Assembly: GCA_017403285.1 (NCBI GenBank)
Contig: JAFQOI010000082.1
Location: forward strand, 1 to 44,764
Direction of reading: 5' to 3'
DNA from: a bacterium
GTDB lineage: Bacteria; Cyanobacteriota; Vampirovibrionia; Gastranaerophilales; Gastranaerophilaceae
Length of the DNA: 44,764 nucleotides
Below, in pieces: positions 17,067 through 25,614 of the stretch; position 1 is the first letter of the stretch; each line of letters starts with the position of its first letter. Below the pieces are notes generated by a model. It saw only the letters and a program-made list of their open reading frames with translations, searched no databases and was not told the DNA's origin. Position numbers and translations under genes: made by a program.

Positions 17067-18914
17067 ATGTGCGGAATTGTTGGTTATATTGGTTATAGAA
17101 ATGTTGTAGATGTTATATTTAGAGGTCTAACTAATCTTGAATATAGAGGATACGATTCTGCTGGAATTGCGCTTCGTGATGAAGGTAAAATCAAAATTTT
17201 TAAAAGCCTTGGTAAACTTGGGAATTTGAAAGAAGAATTAATAAATCATAAATCAAATTTAGTGAACCCCATTGCAGGTATAGGACATATCAGATGGGCA
17301 ACGCATGGTTCACCCTCACTTGTTAATGCACATCCTCACACTTGCACTTGTGGAAAGCTAACAGTTGTTCACAATGGCATTATTGAAAATTACAAAGTGT
17401 TAAGAGAAGAATTAATAAAAAAAGGATGTGAATTCCGCTCTCAAACAGATACGGAAACGATTGCTCACCTTGTTGCAAATGAATACTCAAATACAAAAGA
17501 TTTGGAATTAGCAATTAGGAACGCAGTTCAAAAATTGCAAGGTGCTTATGCTATATGTGTTATGCATAAAGATGTTCCAGACGTAATTATTGGAGCAAGA
17601 AAACACGCACCCATGCTTGTTGGGGTTGGAGAAAATGAAAATTTTATTGCAAGCGACACTCCCGCAATAATTGAATACACAAAAAAAGCAATATATTTAG
17701 ATGACAACGAAATAGCAATTGTTACAAAAGATTCAATAAAAATAACAGACATTAATGGAAATACAATAAATAAAAAAGTTGAAATATTGCCTTGGGAACC
17801 AGTTGCTCTGAGCAAACTTGGCTATAAGCACTTTATGCTTAAAGAAATCCACGAACAACCAGACATTATTCGAAATATCCTAAACGGTAAAATTTATGAT
17901 ATAGATTCTCCTGTTGTTTTAAATGAAGTAAAAATAGATATAGAAACACTAAAAAAATTAAACAAAATCCAAATTATTGCCTGTGGCACATCATTACATG
18001 CAGCAATGATTGGGAAATATTTAATTGAAGATTTTGCAGGTATTGCTGTTGATGTTGAACCATCAAGCGAATACATATATCGAAAAACAACAACAGATGC
18101 TTCAACCCTTGTAATTGGAGTATCTCAATCAGGCGAAACTGCTGATACAATAACTGCAATAAAACAAGCGAAAGAAAAAGGCTCTCACATTCTTATTATA
18201 ACAAATAGACCAGACTCAAATATGGCAAGGATGGCAAATAGTCTAATCCCAGTAAATGCAGGAATAGAAGTAAGCGTTGCAGCAACTAAATCATACACGG
18301 CTCAACTTATATCATTCTACCTACTAGCGCTACACCTTGCAGAAATTAAAGGTGCAATGGATAAAAACGTAATTAAGAATATCAAACATGAACTTATACA
18401 ATTGCCAATCAAAATAGAAGAAATTCTTTCAAACACCTCAACAATTCAAGAATGTGCAAAAAACTTTTCTTCGTTTAAAAATTTCATATATATTGCAAGG
18501 GGAATAAACCTTGCAACAGCATTTGAAGGCGCATTAAAATTAAAAGAAATTAGTTATATTAATGCTACTGGATATGCCGCAGGAGAATTAAAACATGGAC
18601 CAATTGCAATGTTAGATGAAACAATGCCAGTTCTTTCAATACTTGTTCCAGGTGGCATCACATACGAAAAAATCCTTTCAAATAGCGAAGAAGCAAAAGC
18701 AAGAAATGCAAAGTTAATTGCTCTAACATCTTCTTCTGACCCAAATATTGATAAACTGTTTGATGTCGTTATAAGAATACCTCACGTTAGTGAAATATTA
18801 TCACCTGCAATATGCTGTGTTCCGCTTCAATTATTAGCATATTATATTGCAGAATTTTTAGGGAAAGATGTTGACCAGCCAAGAAATTTAGCAAAATCTG
18901 TTACGGTTGAATAA
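17067..18914 (+). CDS. glmS: Glutamine--fructose-6-phosphate aminotransferase (isomerising)
   Basis: GlmS converts fructose-6-phosphate and glutamine to glucosamine-6-phosphate, the first step to UDP-GlcNAc for peptidoglycan and LPS. The 615-residue protein starts MCGIVGYIGYRN, giving the catalytic N-terminal cysteine of the class II glutamine amidotransferase domain (about 1-220), with the H-G-x-P-S-x-x-N-A-H-P-H segment. Two SIS sugar-isomerase domains follow (about 290-420 and 465-600), with C-G-T-S, S-Q-S-G-E-T and the C-terminal A-K-S-V-T-V-E end typical of the family. AAGGA precedes the ATG. No glmS ribozyme was recognised upstream. Its stop codon overlaps the start of a small ORF by one base. 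Confidence 0.97.
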   Translation: MCGIVGYIGYRNVVDVIFRGLTNLEYRGYDSAGIALRDEGKIKIFKSLGKLGNLKEELINHKSNLVNPIAGIGHIRWATHGSPSLVNAHPHTCTCGKLTVVHNGIIENYKVLREELIKKGCEFRSQTDTETIAHLVANEYSNTKDLELAIRNAVQKLQGAYAICVMHKDVPDVIIGARKHAPMLVGVGENENFIASDTPAIIEYTKKAIYLDDNEIAIVTKDSIKITDINGNTINKKVEILPWEPVALSKLGYKHFMLKEIHEQPDIIRNILNGKIYDIDSPVVLNEVKIDIETLKKLNKIQIIACGTSLHAAMIGKYLIEDFAGIAVDVEPSSEYIYRKTTTDASTLVIGVSQSGETADTITAIKQAKEKGSHILIITNRPDSNMARMANSLIPVNAGIEVSVAATKSYTAQLISFYLLALHLAEIKGAMDKNVIKNIKHELIQLPIKIEEILSNTSTIQECAKNFSSFKNFIYIARGINLATAFEGALKLKEISYINATGYAAGELKHGPIAMLDETMPVLSILVPGGITYEKILSNSEEAKARNAKLIALTSSSDPNIDKLFDVVIRIPHVSEILSPAICCVPLQLLAYYIAEFLGKDVDQPRNLAKSVTVE

Positions 18915-19072
18915 TGATAAGTACAAAAGAAGTAAAAGTTAAAATCACAAGTAATTTAACATCAGAATACATTGAAAATGAATTAAAAAAACAGAATCTA
19001 GATGTATTAAGATGGGCTATAGTAAACACAGACGATTGCTATTACTACATAAATATTGCTTATGTGGATTAG
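18914..19072 (+). CDS. Small 52-residue protein translationally coupled to glmS
   Basis: The ATG overlaps the glmS TAA (TAATG), typical of coupling by ribosome re-initiation; there is no separate Shine-Dalgarno. The protein begins MISTKEVKVKITSNL and ends W-A-I-V-N-T-D-D-C-Y-Y-Y-I-N-I-A-Y-V-D. The alternation (a beta strand, an E-N-E-L-K-K helix, then strands) looks like a small folded alpha/beta domain, with good coding character. Not recognised; soluble. Its last codons overlap the convergent serB stop by four bases. Confidence 0.65.
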   Translation: MISTKEVKVKITSNLTSEYIENELKKQNLDVLRWAIVNTDDCYYYINIAYVD

Positions 19073-19689
19073 ATATGATTTAAAATTTCTCTTAAATCTT
19101 TTGTATCAACGATAATATTGGCTTTTTCTTTCAATACTGGTTTTGCGCAAAAAGCGACCCTTTTACCGGCGTATTGAAACATACTTAAATCATTTGCACC
19201 ATCACCAACAGTTAAAGTATCATCTTGAGAAACATTCAGTAAAGATTGTAATCTCTTCAGCATTTTTCCTTTACTATCAGAAAACATCATTTCACCACCA
19301 ACAAGACCAGTCATTTCGCCATTTTTAAAGTGAAGAATATTTGCGAATTGAGCATCAAAACCTAAAGCATGCTGAGCAGGTAATGTTGCAGTTTCATAAC
19401 CACCAGAAAAACAAACTACTTTATAACCTATTTTTTTTAATTCAGAAATTGTTTCACTTGCACCAACAGTATAAGGTAGTTCTTTGCAAATTTTCACAAT
19501 TTTTTCTTCTTTAGCGCCTTTTAACAATGCAACTCTCTTTATTAAACTTTCAAAAAAATCTATTTTCCCTTGCATTGCATCGGTAGTTATTTGTTTCATC
19601 AAAGGCTCAATACCATATTCTTTAGCAATGAATTCTAGGGTTTCACCTTGCATCAGTGTTGAATCAAAATCAAAAACGGCTAACTTCAT
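19069..19689 (-). CDS. serB: Phosphoserine phosphatase (HAD superfamily)
   Basis: SerB dephosphorylates phosphoserine, the last step of serine synthesis. The 206-residue protein shows all HAD motifs: motif I DFDSTL (nucleophile D7 and acid D9), motif II CFSGG (about 94-98), a lysine in the S-K-G-K-M-L segment, and motif IV GDGANDL. It also has the four-helix cap segment between motifs I and II, as in SerB. Length matches bacterial SerB catalytic domains (about 205-225); there is no N-terminal ACT domain. GAGAGGAT before the ATG is a good ribosome site. Related HAD phosphatases with other substrates cannot be excluded. Confidence 0.9.
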   Translation of the reverse strand: MKLAVFDFDSTLMQGETLEFIAKEYGIEPLMKQITTDAMQGKIDFFESLIKRVALLKGAKEEKIVKICKELPYTVGASETISELKKIGYKVVCFSGGYETATLPAQHALGFDAQFANILHFKNGEMTGLVGGEMMFSDSKGKMLKRLQSLLNVSQDDTLTVGDGANDLSMFQYAGKRVAFCAKPVLKEKANIIVDTKDLREILNHI

Positions 19690-19864
19690 GTTTATCCTCT
19701 CAAATCGTTTACTTAATCTTATACAATAAAGCCTGTAAATACAATACTTTTAATTACTTTAGAAATTTTATGTAAAAATTTCATGGCTAAAAAGTTGCAT
19801 TTTTGTTATCTTATTGATATAAAAGATTTGATAGTAAAATGTTCAGAATATAAAAGGAGAAACA

Positions 19865-21553
19865 ATGGGACTACCAAATGTAGCGTATTTCTCAATGGAA
19901 ATAGCAATTGATCAATCTATCGCAACATATTCAGGCGGTTTAGGATTCTTGGCAGGTTCACACATGTTATCAGCAGGCTATCTTCAAATGCCTATGGTCG
20001 GTGTTACAATGCTTTGGTCATATGGTTATTACAATCAGAGAATTAACCATGAAGGTAATGTAGAAGTTGCTTACATTAGAAAAAATTATGACTTTTTAAC
20101 AGATATTAACGAATCAGTAGTAATCGATGTATACGGAGAAAAAGTTACAGTAAAAGCATTTAAACTTGAACCTGAAATTTTTGACACATGTCCCGTTTAC
20201 TACTTAACAACAGATGTTGAAGAAAACTCAGAATGGGCTCGTTCAATATCTCATAAACTCTATGATGGTAATGAAAAAATCAGAATCGCTCAAGAAACAG
20301 TTCTTGGTATCGCTGGTATAAGACTTCTTCAAAAAATTGGATACAACTTTGATTGTGTACACTTAAATGAAGGTCATGGTTTACCTGCTGCATTTGAACT
20401 TCTAAATCAATATAAAGGCGATTTACAAAAAGTAAGAGAAAAAGTTGTATTTACTACTCATACTCCAGTATCTGCTGGTAATGAAGTTCACTGGGTAGAC
20501 AACTTACTTCAAGGTGGTTTCTTTGCAGGGGCATCAAGAGAAGCTGCTGTTCAACTTGGTGGGGAACAATTCTCATTAACAGTTGCAGCACTAAGAATGG
20601 CAAGACTAGCAAACGCTGTTTCTCAACTTCATGGTCTTGTTGCAAATAGAATGTGGAAATGGGTTGAAGGCAGATGTCCAATCCGTGCTATCACAAACGC
20701 TGTTAACTTACATTATTGGCAAGATAACAGAATGAAGACAAACAATCTAGAAGCATTATTAGAATCTAAAAAAGAAATGAAAGCAGAAGTGTTTGAATAC
20801 ATTGCAAATACTACTGGTAAGAGATTTGACAAGAACGTATTAACAATCACTTGGGCAAGAAGATTTGCAGATTACAAACGTGCTTGGCTTATTTTCATGG
20901 ATGAAAACAGAATAATGAAACTTCTTAATGAAAATAAAATCCAACTTATTTTCGCAGGTAAATTCCATCCAGATGATGTTATCGGAAAGGAAATGTTCAA
21001 TAAAATCCTAAGAAATTCATATACAATGAAGAACGTTGTAGTTCTTACAGGTTATGAACTTGACTTAAGTGGAAAATTAAAGAGAGCTTCTGATATTTGG
21101 TTAAACACTCCATTAAGACCATTTGAAGCATCAGGTACTTCTGGCATGTCTGCTAATGCTAATGGTGCTCTTCACTTATCAACTTTTGATGGTTGGACTG
21201 TTGAAGGTACTTTCCCAGGCATTAATGGTTGGACAATTGAATATCCTGGCCTTGACGACAACATTCCTTGGGAAGAACGCCACAAAAAAGACTATGAATG
21301 CATGATGGATATTATTGAAAATCAAATCATTCCAATTTACTATAACGACAAAGTAAAATGGGCAACATTGATGAGACAAGCAATCAGAACTGCTGATGCA
21401 TACTTCAATTCTGACAGAATGGTTATTGAATATTATAATAGATTGTATAAACCAATCGCACATGGCAGTGATGAAGGTGGAGTATCTGATGCTGATTATC
21501 AAGCAGCAACAACTCCTGTTTCAGATGCTTGGACATTCTCAAATATTAAATAG
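19865..21553 (+). CDS. glgP: Short-form alpha-glucan phosphorylase-like protein (GT35 fold) lacking the PLP lysine
   Basis: The 562-residue protein matches the short alpha-glucan phosphorylase family: Y-S-G-G-L-G-x-L-A near the start, H-L-N-E-G-H, T-H-T-P-V-x-A-G, R-R-F-A-D-Y-K-R-A and S-G-T-S-G-M-x-A-x-x-N-G. In glycogen phosphorylases the residue after S-G-T-(S/G)-(N/G)-M is the lysine that binds pyridoxal phosphate. Here it is Ser429 (TCT at 21149-21151). Without this lysine ordinary phosphorolysis is unlikely, so the protein may be a PLP-independent glycosyltransferase, a regulatory paralogue, or an enzyme with a changed mechanism. A strong GGAGA site precedes the ATG, and a strong terminator follows. 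The symbol marks the family only. Confidence 0.75.
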   Translation: MGLPNVAYFSMEIAIDQSIATYSGGLGFLAGSHMLSAGYLQMPMVGVTMLWSYGYYNQRINHEGNVEVAYIRKNYDFLTDINESVVIDVYGEKVTVKAFKLEPEIFDTCPVYYLTTDVEENSEWARSISHKLYDGNEKIRIAQETVLGIAGIRLLQKIGYNFDCVHLNEGHGLPAAFELLNQYKGDLQKVREKVVFTTHTPVSAGNEVHWVDNLLQGGFFAGASREAAVQLGGEQFSLTVAALRMARLANAVSQLHGLVANRMWKWVEGRCPIRAITNAVNLHYWQDNRMKTNNLEALLESKKEMKAEVFEYIANTTGKRFDKNVLTITWARRFADYKRAWLIFMDENRIMKLLNENKIQLIFAGKFHPDDVIGKEMFNKILRNSYTMKNVVVLTGYELDLSGKLKRASDIWLNTPLRPFEASGTSGMSANANGALHLSTFDGWTVEGTFPGINGWTIEYPGLDDNIPWEERHKKDYECMMDIIENQIIPIYYNDKVKWATLMRQAIRTADAYFNSDRMVIEYYNRLYKPIAHGSDEGGVSDADYQAATTPVSDAWTFSNIK

Positions 21554-21573
21554 TTTATTTAGTAATAAAAAAA

Positions 21574-21599
21574 GGGCTTTTAATTAAGCCCTTTTTTTT
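21574..21599 (+). terminator. Intrinsic terminator of the glucan phosphorylase-like gene
   Basis: GGGCTT (21574-21579) pairs with AAGCCC (21586-21591) around a TTAATT loop, followed by eight T residues. An A-run upstream extends the stem. It separates the gene from the downstream folate gene. Confidence 0.9.
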
Positions 21600-21612
21600 G
21601 TTTAATTATTTT

Positions 21613-22158
21613 ATGAAATATTCAACAAAAAAAGAAATTAGAATCTTTGCTAAAAACATTAGAGAAACTTTAGATTATGAAAAATTAAGTTCTTTAATAC
21701 AAAACAATTTGTTTTCACTTGGACAATGGAAGAAAGCAAAAAATATTTTTTGTTATTACTCTGTAAAAAAAGAAATTATAACAAACAACTTATTTTCGAT
21801 AAAAGAGAAGAATTGGTTTCTACCAAGAATAGAAGATAAAAATTTACTCGCTTGTCCGATTGATGAAAAAGAGTTGATTTGTAACAAATATGGAATACCA
21901 GAACCAAACACACATAACATCGACACAAAAGAACTTGATTTAATAATTATTCCTGCTCTAGCAGCAGATAAAAAAGGATACAGAATTGGATATGGAGGCG
22001 GTTATTATGACAGATTTATTTCTAGCTTAAAACACAATCCCATAAAAATTGTTCTAGCCTATTCAAATTTGATTTTTGACACAACATATCCTGATGAATT
22101 TGATCAAAAGTGCGACATTATTGTTACAGATAAAGAGATATATAAAATTAATTGTTAA
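21613..22158 (+). CDS. 5-formyltetrahydrofolate cyclo-ligase
   Basis: This 181-residue protein belongs to the 5-formyl-THF cyclo-ligase (YgfA/MTHFS) family, which converts 5-formyl-THF to 5,10-methenyl-THF with ATP. The signature G-Y-R-I-G-Y-G-G-G-Y-Y-D-R-F (about residues 122-135), preceded by I-I-P-A-L-A-A-D-K, is clear, as are the N-terminal basic helix K-K-E-I-R and the F-L-P-R segment. The frame is open from a TTG inside the upstream terminator, but the ATG at 21613 fits the family length. No Shine-Dalgarno is visible, unusual for this region. Confidence 0.9.
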   Translation: MKYSTKKEIRIFAKNIRETLDYEKLSSLIQNNLFSLGQWKKAKNIFCYYSVKKEIITNNLFSIKEKNWFLPRIEDKNLLACPIDEKELICNKYGIPEPNTHNIDTKELDLIIIPALAADKKGYRIGYGGGYYDRFISSLKHNPIKIVLAYSNLIFDTTYPDEFDQKCDIIVTDKEIYKINC

Positions 22159-22175
22159 CAAAGTGTGTAAATTAT

Positions 22176-22203
22176 TTGTCTAGTTTGATTTTTAGAGTAA
22201 AAT
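22176..22203 (+). promoter_or_regulatory. Candidate promoter for the small-peptide/M23/LptD gene set
   Basis: TTGTCT (22176-22181) and TAAAAT (22198-22203) are separated by 16 bases. The expected start near 22210 falls inside an 11-base palindrome GTAGAGTCTAC (22211-22221), a possible operator, and the first ATG follows at 22236. The boxes are only moderate matches. Confidence 0.45.
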
Positions 22204-22235
22204 TATATTAGTAGAGTCTACATTGGGGATATATT

Positions 22236-22343
22236 ATGGAATTTTTTAGAGAAAATAGAAAAATAATAATATCAATAATTATCGTTTGCTTTTTATTATG
22301 GACCGCTGGTTCATTAATGTTACCATTTTTCATGCAAGGCTAA
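22236..22343 (+). CDS. Small 35-residue membrane protein
   Basis: The sequence MEFFRENRKIIISIIIVCFL continues with a short hydrophobic stretch and ends P-F-F-M-Q-G. It has a basic N terminus and one membrane segment (about 10-31). The arrangement (short basic start, then I/V-rich helix with L-W) is like the membrane anchor of PpiD/SurA-type chaperones, but no catalytic part follows. GGGGAT precedes the ATG, and the stop is 15 bases before the ATG of the M23 peptidase gene, so they are co-transcribed. A signal anchor or small envelope regulator is possible. Confidence 0.6.
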   Translation: MEFFRENRKIIISIIIVCFLLWTAGSLMLPFFMQG

Positions 22344-22358
22344 TTTTTGAGAAATAAA

Positions 22359-23489
22359 ATGACGTTTAAGAGAGTGCTAGCAATATTTTTATGTTCACTT
22401 TTCCTATATTGCAATATAGGAGAAATTTCTTATGCTGCAAACAGCAGTACAGATGCAAAAAAAGTTGAACAAGAAAGACGAGCAATAAGACAAAAAATTG
22501 ACTCTCTTGCAAAATTAGAAAGAAAAGAATCTAACAAATTAAGCAGAAACCAACAAAAACTGGAAAAAAACCAAATAGCACTTCAAAAATCGAAAAATCA
22601 ATATACAAAAAAGCAAGAATCTATTTCAAAATTACAAAAGGAACTTGATTCTTATTTGGGTGAATATAACAAAAGGAATAAGGCTTCTGCTGAAAGAATA
22701 AGATGTATTTATAAAAACCAACATCCACTTATTTTAGATTTATTGCTTACAACTACTACAGTAAGCGAATTTATGGATAGAATTTATTATCAAAATTTAA
22801 TTATACAGTCAGATAAAGCAAAGATGAACAATCTAAAAGATGAAGCAACAAGGATTGCATCATTAAAACAAAGATTGGAGAGAGAAAGAAGACAACTTTC
22901 TGGAATTATAAAAAATATAAATTCTGAAAATGCGAACATTTCAAAAACAATCAAACAAAACAAAGCAATGATTGCAAAAATCCAAAATGACAAAAAAGCA
23001 TATGAACGTTCCGAAAGAGAATTGCAACGTTTATCTGACAACTTAACAACAATAATTTCAAAACAAACAAAAGACAGTGGAGTTGTTGTTGGCGGTGGAT
23101 TTATTCTTCCAGTAAACGGAGCAAGAGTTTCTTCCCCATACGGAACAAGAATTCACCCAATATTCAAAACAAAAACATTCCATTCAGGAATAGACTTCGC
23201 AGCACCATACGGAACCCCAATAAAAGCATCAAATGCTGGGAAGGTTATATATTCTGGCTGGTATGGCGGTTATGGAAAAGTTGTAATTTTAGACCATGGT
23301 TCTTGCACTGGCGCTCCAACAACGACATTATATGCTCATATGTCAAGACAAAATGTTTCTGTTGGTGATACAGTAACAAGAGGGCAAACAATTGGGTTTA
23401 TTGGTTCGACCGGATATTCAACAGGACCTCATGTTCACTTTGAACTGCGTATAAACGGTAAACATGTAAATCCAAATAGATACTTGTAG
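22359..23489 (+). CDS. EnvC/NlpD-like M23 peptidase with N-terminal coiled coil
   Basis: This 376-residue protein has a signal peptide (about 1-27, cut near Ala-Asn), a long coiled coil rich in K, Q, E and R (about 30-225), and a C-terminal LytM/M23 domain (about 245-376). In the peptidase domain S-S-P-Y-G-T-R-I-H-P, H-S-G-I-D-F-A-A and H-V-H-F-E supply the zinc-binding His, Asp and HxH residues, so it looks catalytically competent, unlike E. coli EnvC, which has a degenerate site. It probably cleaves or regulates cleavage of peptidoglycan in the periplasm during division. The ATG at 22359 is preferred over an in-frame TTG at 22347. It is followed after 10 bases by the LptD-like gene. Confidence 0.88.
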   Translation: MTFKRVLAIFLCSLFLYCNIGEISYAANSSTDAKKVEQERRAIRQKIDSLAKLERKESNKLSRNQQKLEKNQIALQKSKNQYTKKQESISKLQKELDSYLGEYNKRNKASAERIRCIYKNQHPLILDLLLTTTTVSEFMDRIYYQNLIIQSDKAKMNNLKDEATRIASLKQRLERERRQLSGIIKNINSENANISKTIKQNKAMIAKIQNDKKAYERSERELQRLSDNLTTIISKQTKDSGVVVGGGFILPVNGARVSSPYGTRIHPIFKTKTFHSGIDFAAPYGTPIKASNAGKVIYSGWYGGYGKVVILDHGSCTGAPTTTLYAHMSRQNVSVGDTVTRGQTIGFIGSTGYSTGPHVHFELRINGKHVNPNRYL

Positions 23490-23499
23490 GGATAGAAAA

Positions 23500-25614
23500 G
23501 TGAAGAAATTAAAATATAAGTTAATTTTAATATCGATACTTATATGGCAGGTGCCAACACTTGCTATGGACTTTTATCCTGAACTTGGAGCAGACCCTTT
23601 TTATTCTGCTCTAAACCCTGCTTATGTAGATACAAGTGAAACAGTTGAAGAAGTGGATTCTTCACTGGTTAACATGATAAAAACAAGATATCAAGAAAGA
23701 AAACTAAAGAAACAAATAGAAAAACAACAAAAAGATGCTGCGAAAGCAGAAGAAAAAGATAAAAAAATCATAGAAGAAAAAGAACAAAAAATAGAAGAAA
23801 CTCAAAAAGAAAGAAAAAGAGTTACAGTAAGAGAACTTGAAAAAGAAGAGAGAGAAAAAGAAAAAGCACTTCAGCCAAAGAAGACTTGGAAAGAAAGACT
23901 AAATTTCGGATTTATTCAATCAAAGAAACCTTTGGACCATAAAGATGTACCACAAGACCCACAACTTCAAGTTTCTGCTGATTTTATGGAATATTATCCG
24001 GAAAGATACGAAGTTGAAGCAATTGGAAATGCAAAAATTGTATTCACAAAGGGGAATTTAACACTATCTGCGAAAAAAATAGTATACAACTATGATAGAA
24101 ACATTATAAAAGCACACGAAGACGTTGTTTTAACTACAAAAGATTCTGTTACTGAAGGTGACTTTATTAGAATTGATTTAAGTGAACCAAAAGGTTTAAT
24201 TGAAAATCCAATAACAAAAACAGAAGATATTAAATTAACGGCTAAAGAAGCGAACATATTTTCTGATCGAATTGAAGAATATGATGGTGTTGCAAAAATA
24301 TTAAAGAATGAAGTTTTAGCACTTAGAGCAAACTCTTTTGCAAGTTATGTTGACCAAGGAGGAATAACAACTCAAGACGATAAAAACTCAAAGAAATCTT
24401 CACCTGCTGGGGTATATTCTTTAAAGGCAAAAACAATATATATTGATGCGAAACAGGACCACGAAATAATAACAATTAAAAATGCTGACTTATTATTAAA
24501 AAATCGTAAAATCGCAGTTATTCCATCAGCAAGAATTGTATCAAATAAGAAAAATACTGTTATAGAATCAAATCTTCCTGAATTTGGATCTCAAAGTTTG
24601 TTGGGTATGCACTTTGGTCCATCTGTTGTATTAAACGTCCCTGGTGGATCAACGTTGAAACTTTCACCAATAGTTACATATTCAAACGATAAACTAGGAA
24701 TTGGTGGTATAGCGAAATACAGACATCCATATAATGTAACAGAAGTAGCGTATGGGACATCAAAAGACGAACTATTAATTAAAGGTAAACAAAAAATCGC
24801 ACCAGGGCTAAACTTAAACTATTCAAGATTAATGAATAGAAGTGAATGGTTCTTTGGATATAGAAAACCAAAATATGGAGCAAGTTTAGATTACTCAAGA
24901 AGTAGTTATATAAAAGATTTAGGACTTACATTCTCTCAAATGTATTCTGCTGGTGTTTTCATAGACAACAGAAGAGGAGTAAGAACAAAAGATGCGGAAG
25001 GAAGATTCCGCTGGATGACACAATCATACAAACCTATATATATGTATAAAAATGAAGAAGGCAACATCAAATTTAATGTAGGTCTTGTTGCTCAAACTGC
25101 GGCGTCTGTGTATACATCTGGCGACGTTGCAGGATTATTTAGAATTGGTCCAGCAATCAACACAAATGTTGGACCTTGGAAACAATCATTAATATATTAC
25201 CAAACAGCATCTGCTGGTCAATCACCATTTGATTTTGACAGATATAGATATGGTCGTTCAAATGTTGTTTTAATTGAAAGTTTGAAAGTATGCAGATGGT
25301 TGACTGTGGGATATTTAGCATCTATGGCTATGAATAGAGACTATCCTTCTGACGATTTGTTCCAAGAAAACAGATTATTATTAAGCATTGGTCCAGATTA
25401 TGCAAGATTAACATTTGGATATGACTCAATTCGTCACAATACAATGGTAATTCTTTCTATGTTAGTTGGAAGCCAAGATTCTGAAATAACATTTAAGAAA
25501 ACAGTAATAAAGAATCCTCAACAACTAGGAAAAACGGCAAAAAAGAAAAAAGTTAAAAAGAAAAACTACAAAAGATTTTTAAAAGAAAAGATAACACCAT
25601 CTACTGTTTTATAA
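23500..25614 (+). CDS. lptD: LptD/OstA-like outer-membrane LPS assembly protein
   Basis: This 704-residue protein has a signal peptide (about 1-22), a charged K/E/R-rich region predicted as coiled coil (about 60-130), then a beta-jellyroll with the OstA pattern (V-S-A-D-F-M-E-Y-Y, A-I-G-N-A-K-I-V-F, L-S-A-K-K-I-V-Y-N) from about 155 to 350, and a C-terminal part with alternating strands suited to a beta-barrel. It fits the LptD family, which inserts LPS into the outer membrane with LptE. The usual LptD is longer (about 750-850) and lacks the coiled region, and no conserved cysteine pairs were found, so this is a divergent member. It starts with GTG after TAGGGAT. LptC and LptA, its partners, lie at 39.9-41.4 kb. 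Confidence 0.75.
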   Translation: MKKLKYKLILISILIWQVPTLAMDFYPELGADPFYSALNPAYVDTSETVEEVDSSLVNMIKTRYQERKLKKQIEKQQKDAAKAEEKDKKIIEEKEQKIEETQKERKRVTVRELEKEEREKEKALQPKKTWKERLNFGFIQSKKPLDHKDVPQDPQLQVSADFMEYYPERYEVEAIGNAKIVFTKGNLTLSAKKIVYNYDRNIIKAHEDVVLTTKDSVTEGDFIRIDLSEPKGLIENPITKTEDIKLTAKEANIFSDRIEEYDGVAKILKNEVLALRANSFASYVDQGGITTQDDKNSKKSSPAGVYSLKAKTIYIDAKQDHEIITIKNADLLLKNRKIAVIPSARIVSNKKNTVIESNLPEFGSQSLLGMHFGPSVVLNVPGGSTLKLSPIVTYSNDKLGIGGIAKYRHPYNVTEVAYGTSKDELLIKGKQKIAPGLNLNYSRLMNRSEWFFGYRKPKYGASLDYSRSSYIKDLGLTFSQMYSAGVFIDNRRGVRTKDAEGRFRWMTQSYKPIYMYKNEEGNIKFNVGLVAQTAASVYTSGDVAGLFRIGPAINTNVGPWKQSLIYYQTASAGQSPFDFDRYRYGRSNVVLIESLKVCRWLTVGYLASMAMNRDYPSDDLFQENRLLLSIGPDYARLTFGYDSIRHNTMVILSMLVGSQDSEITFKKTVIKNPQQLGKTAKKKKVKKKNYKRFLKEKITPSTVL

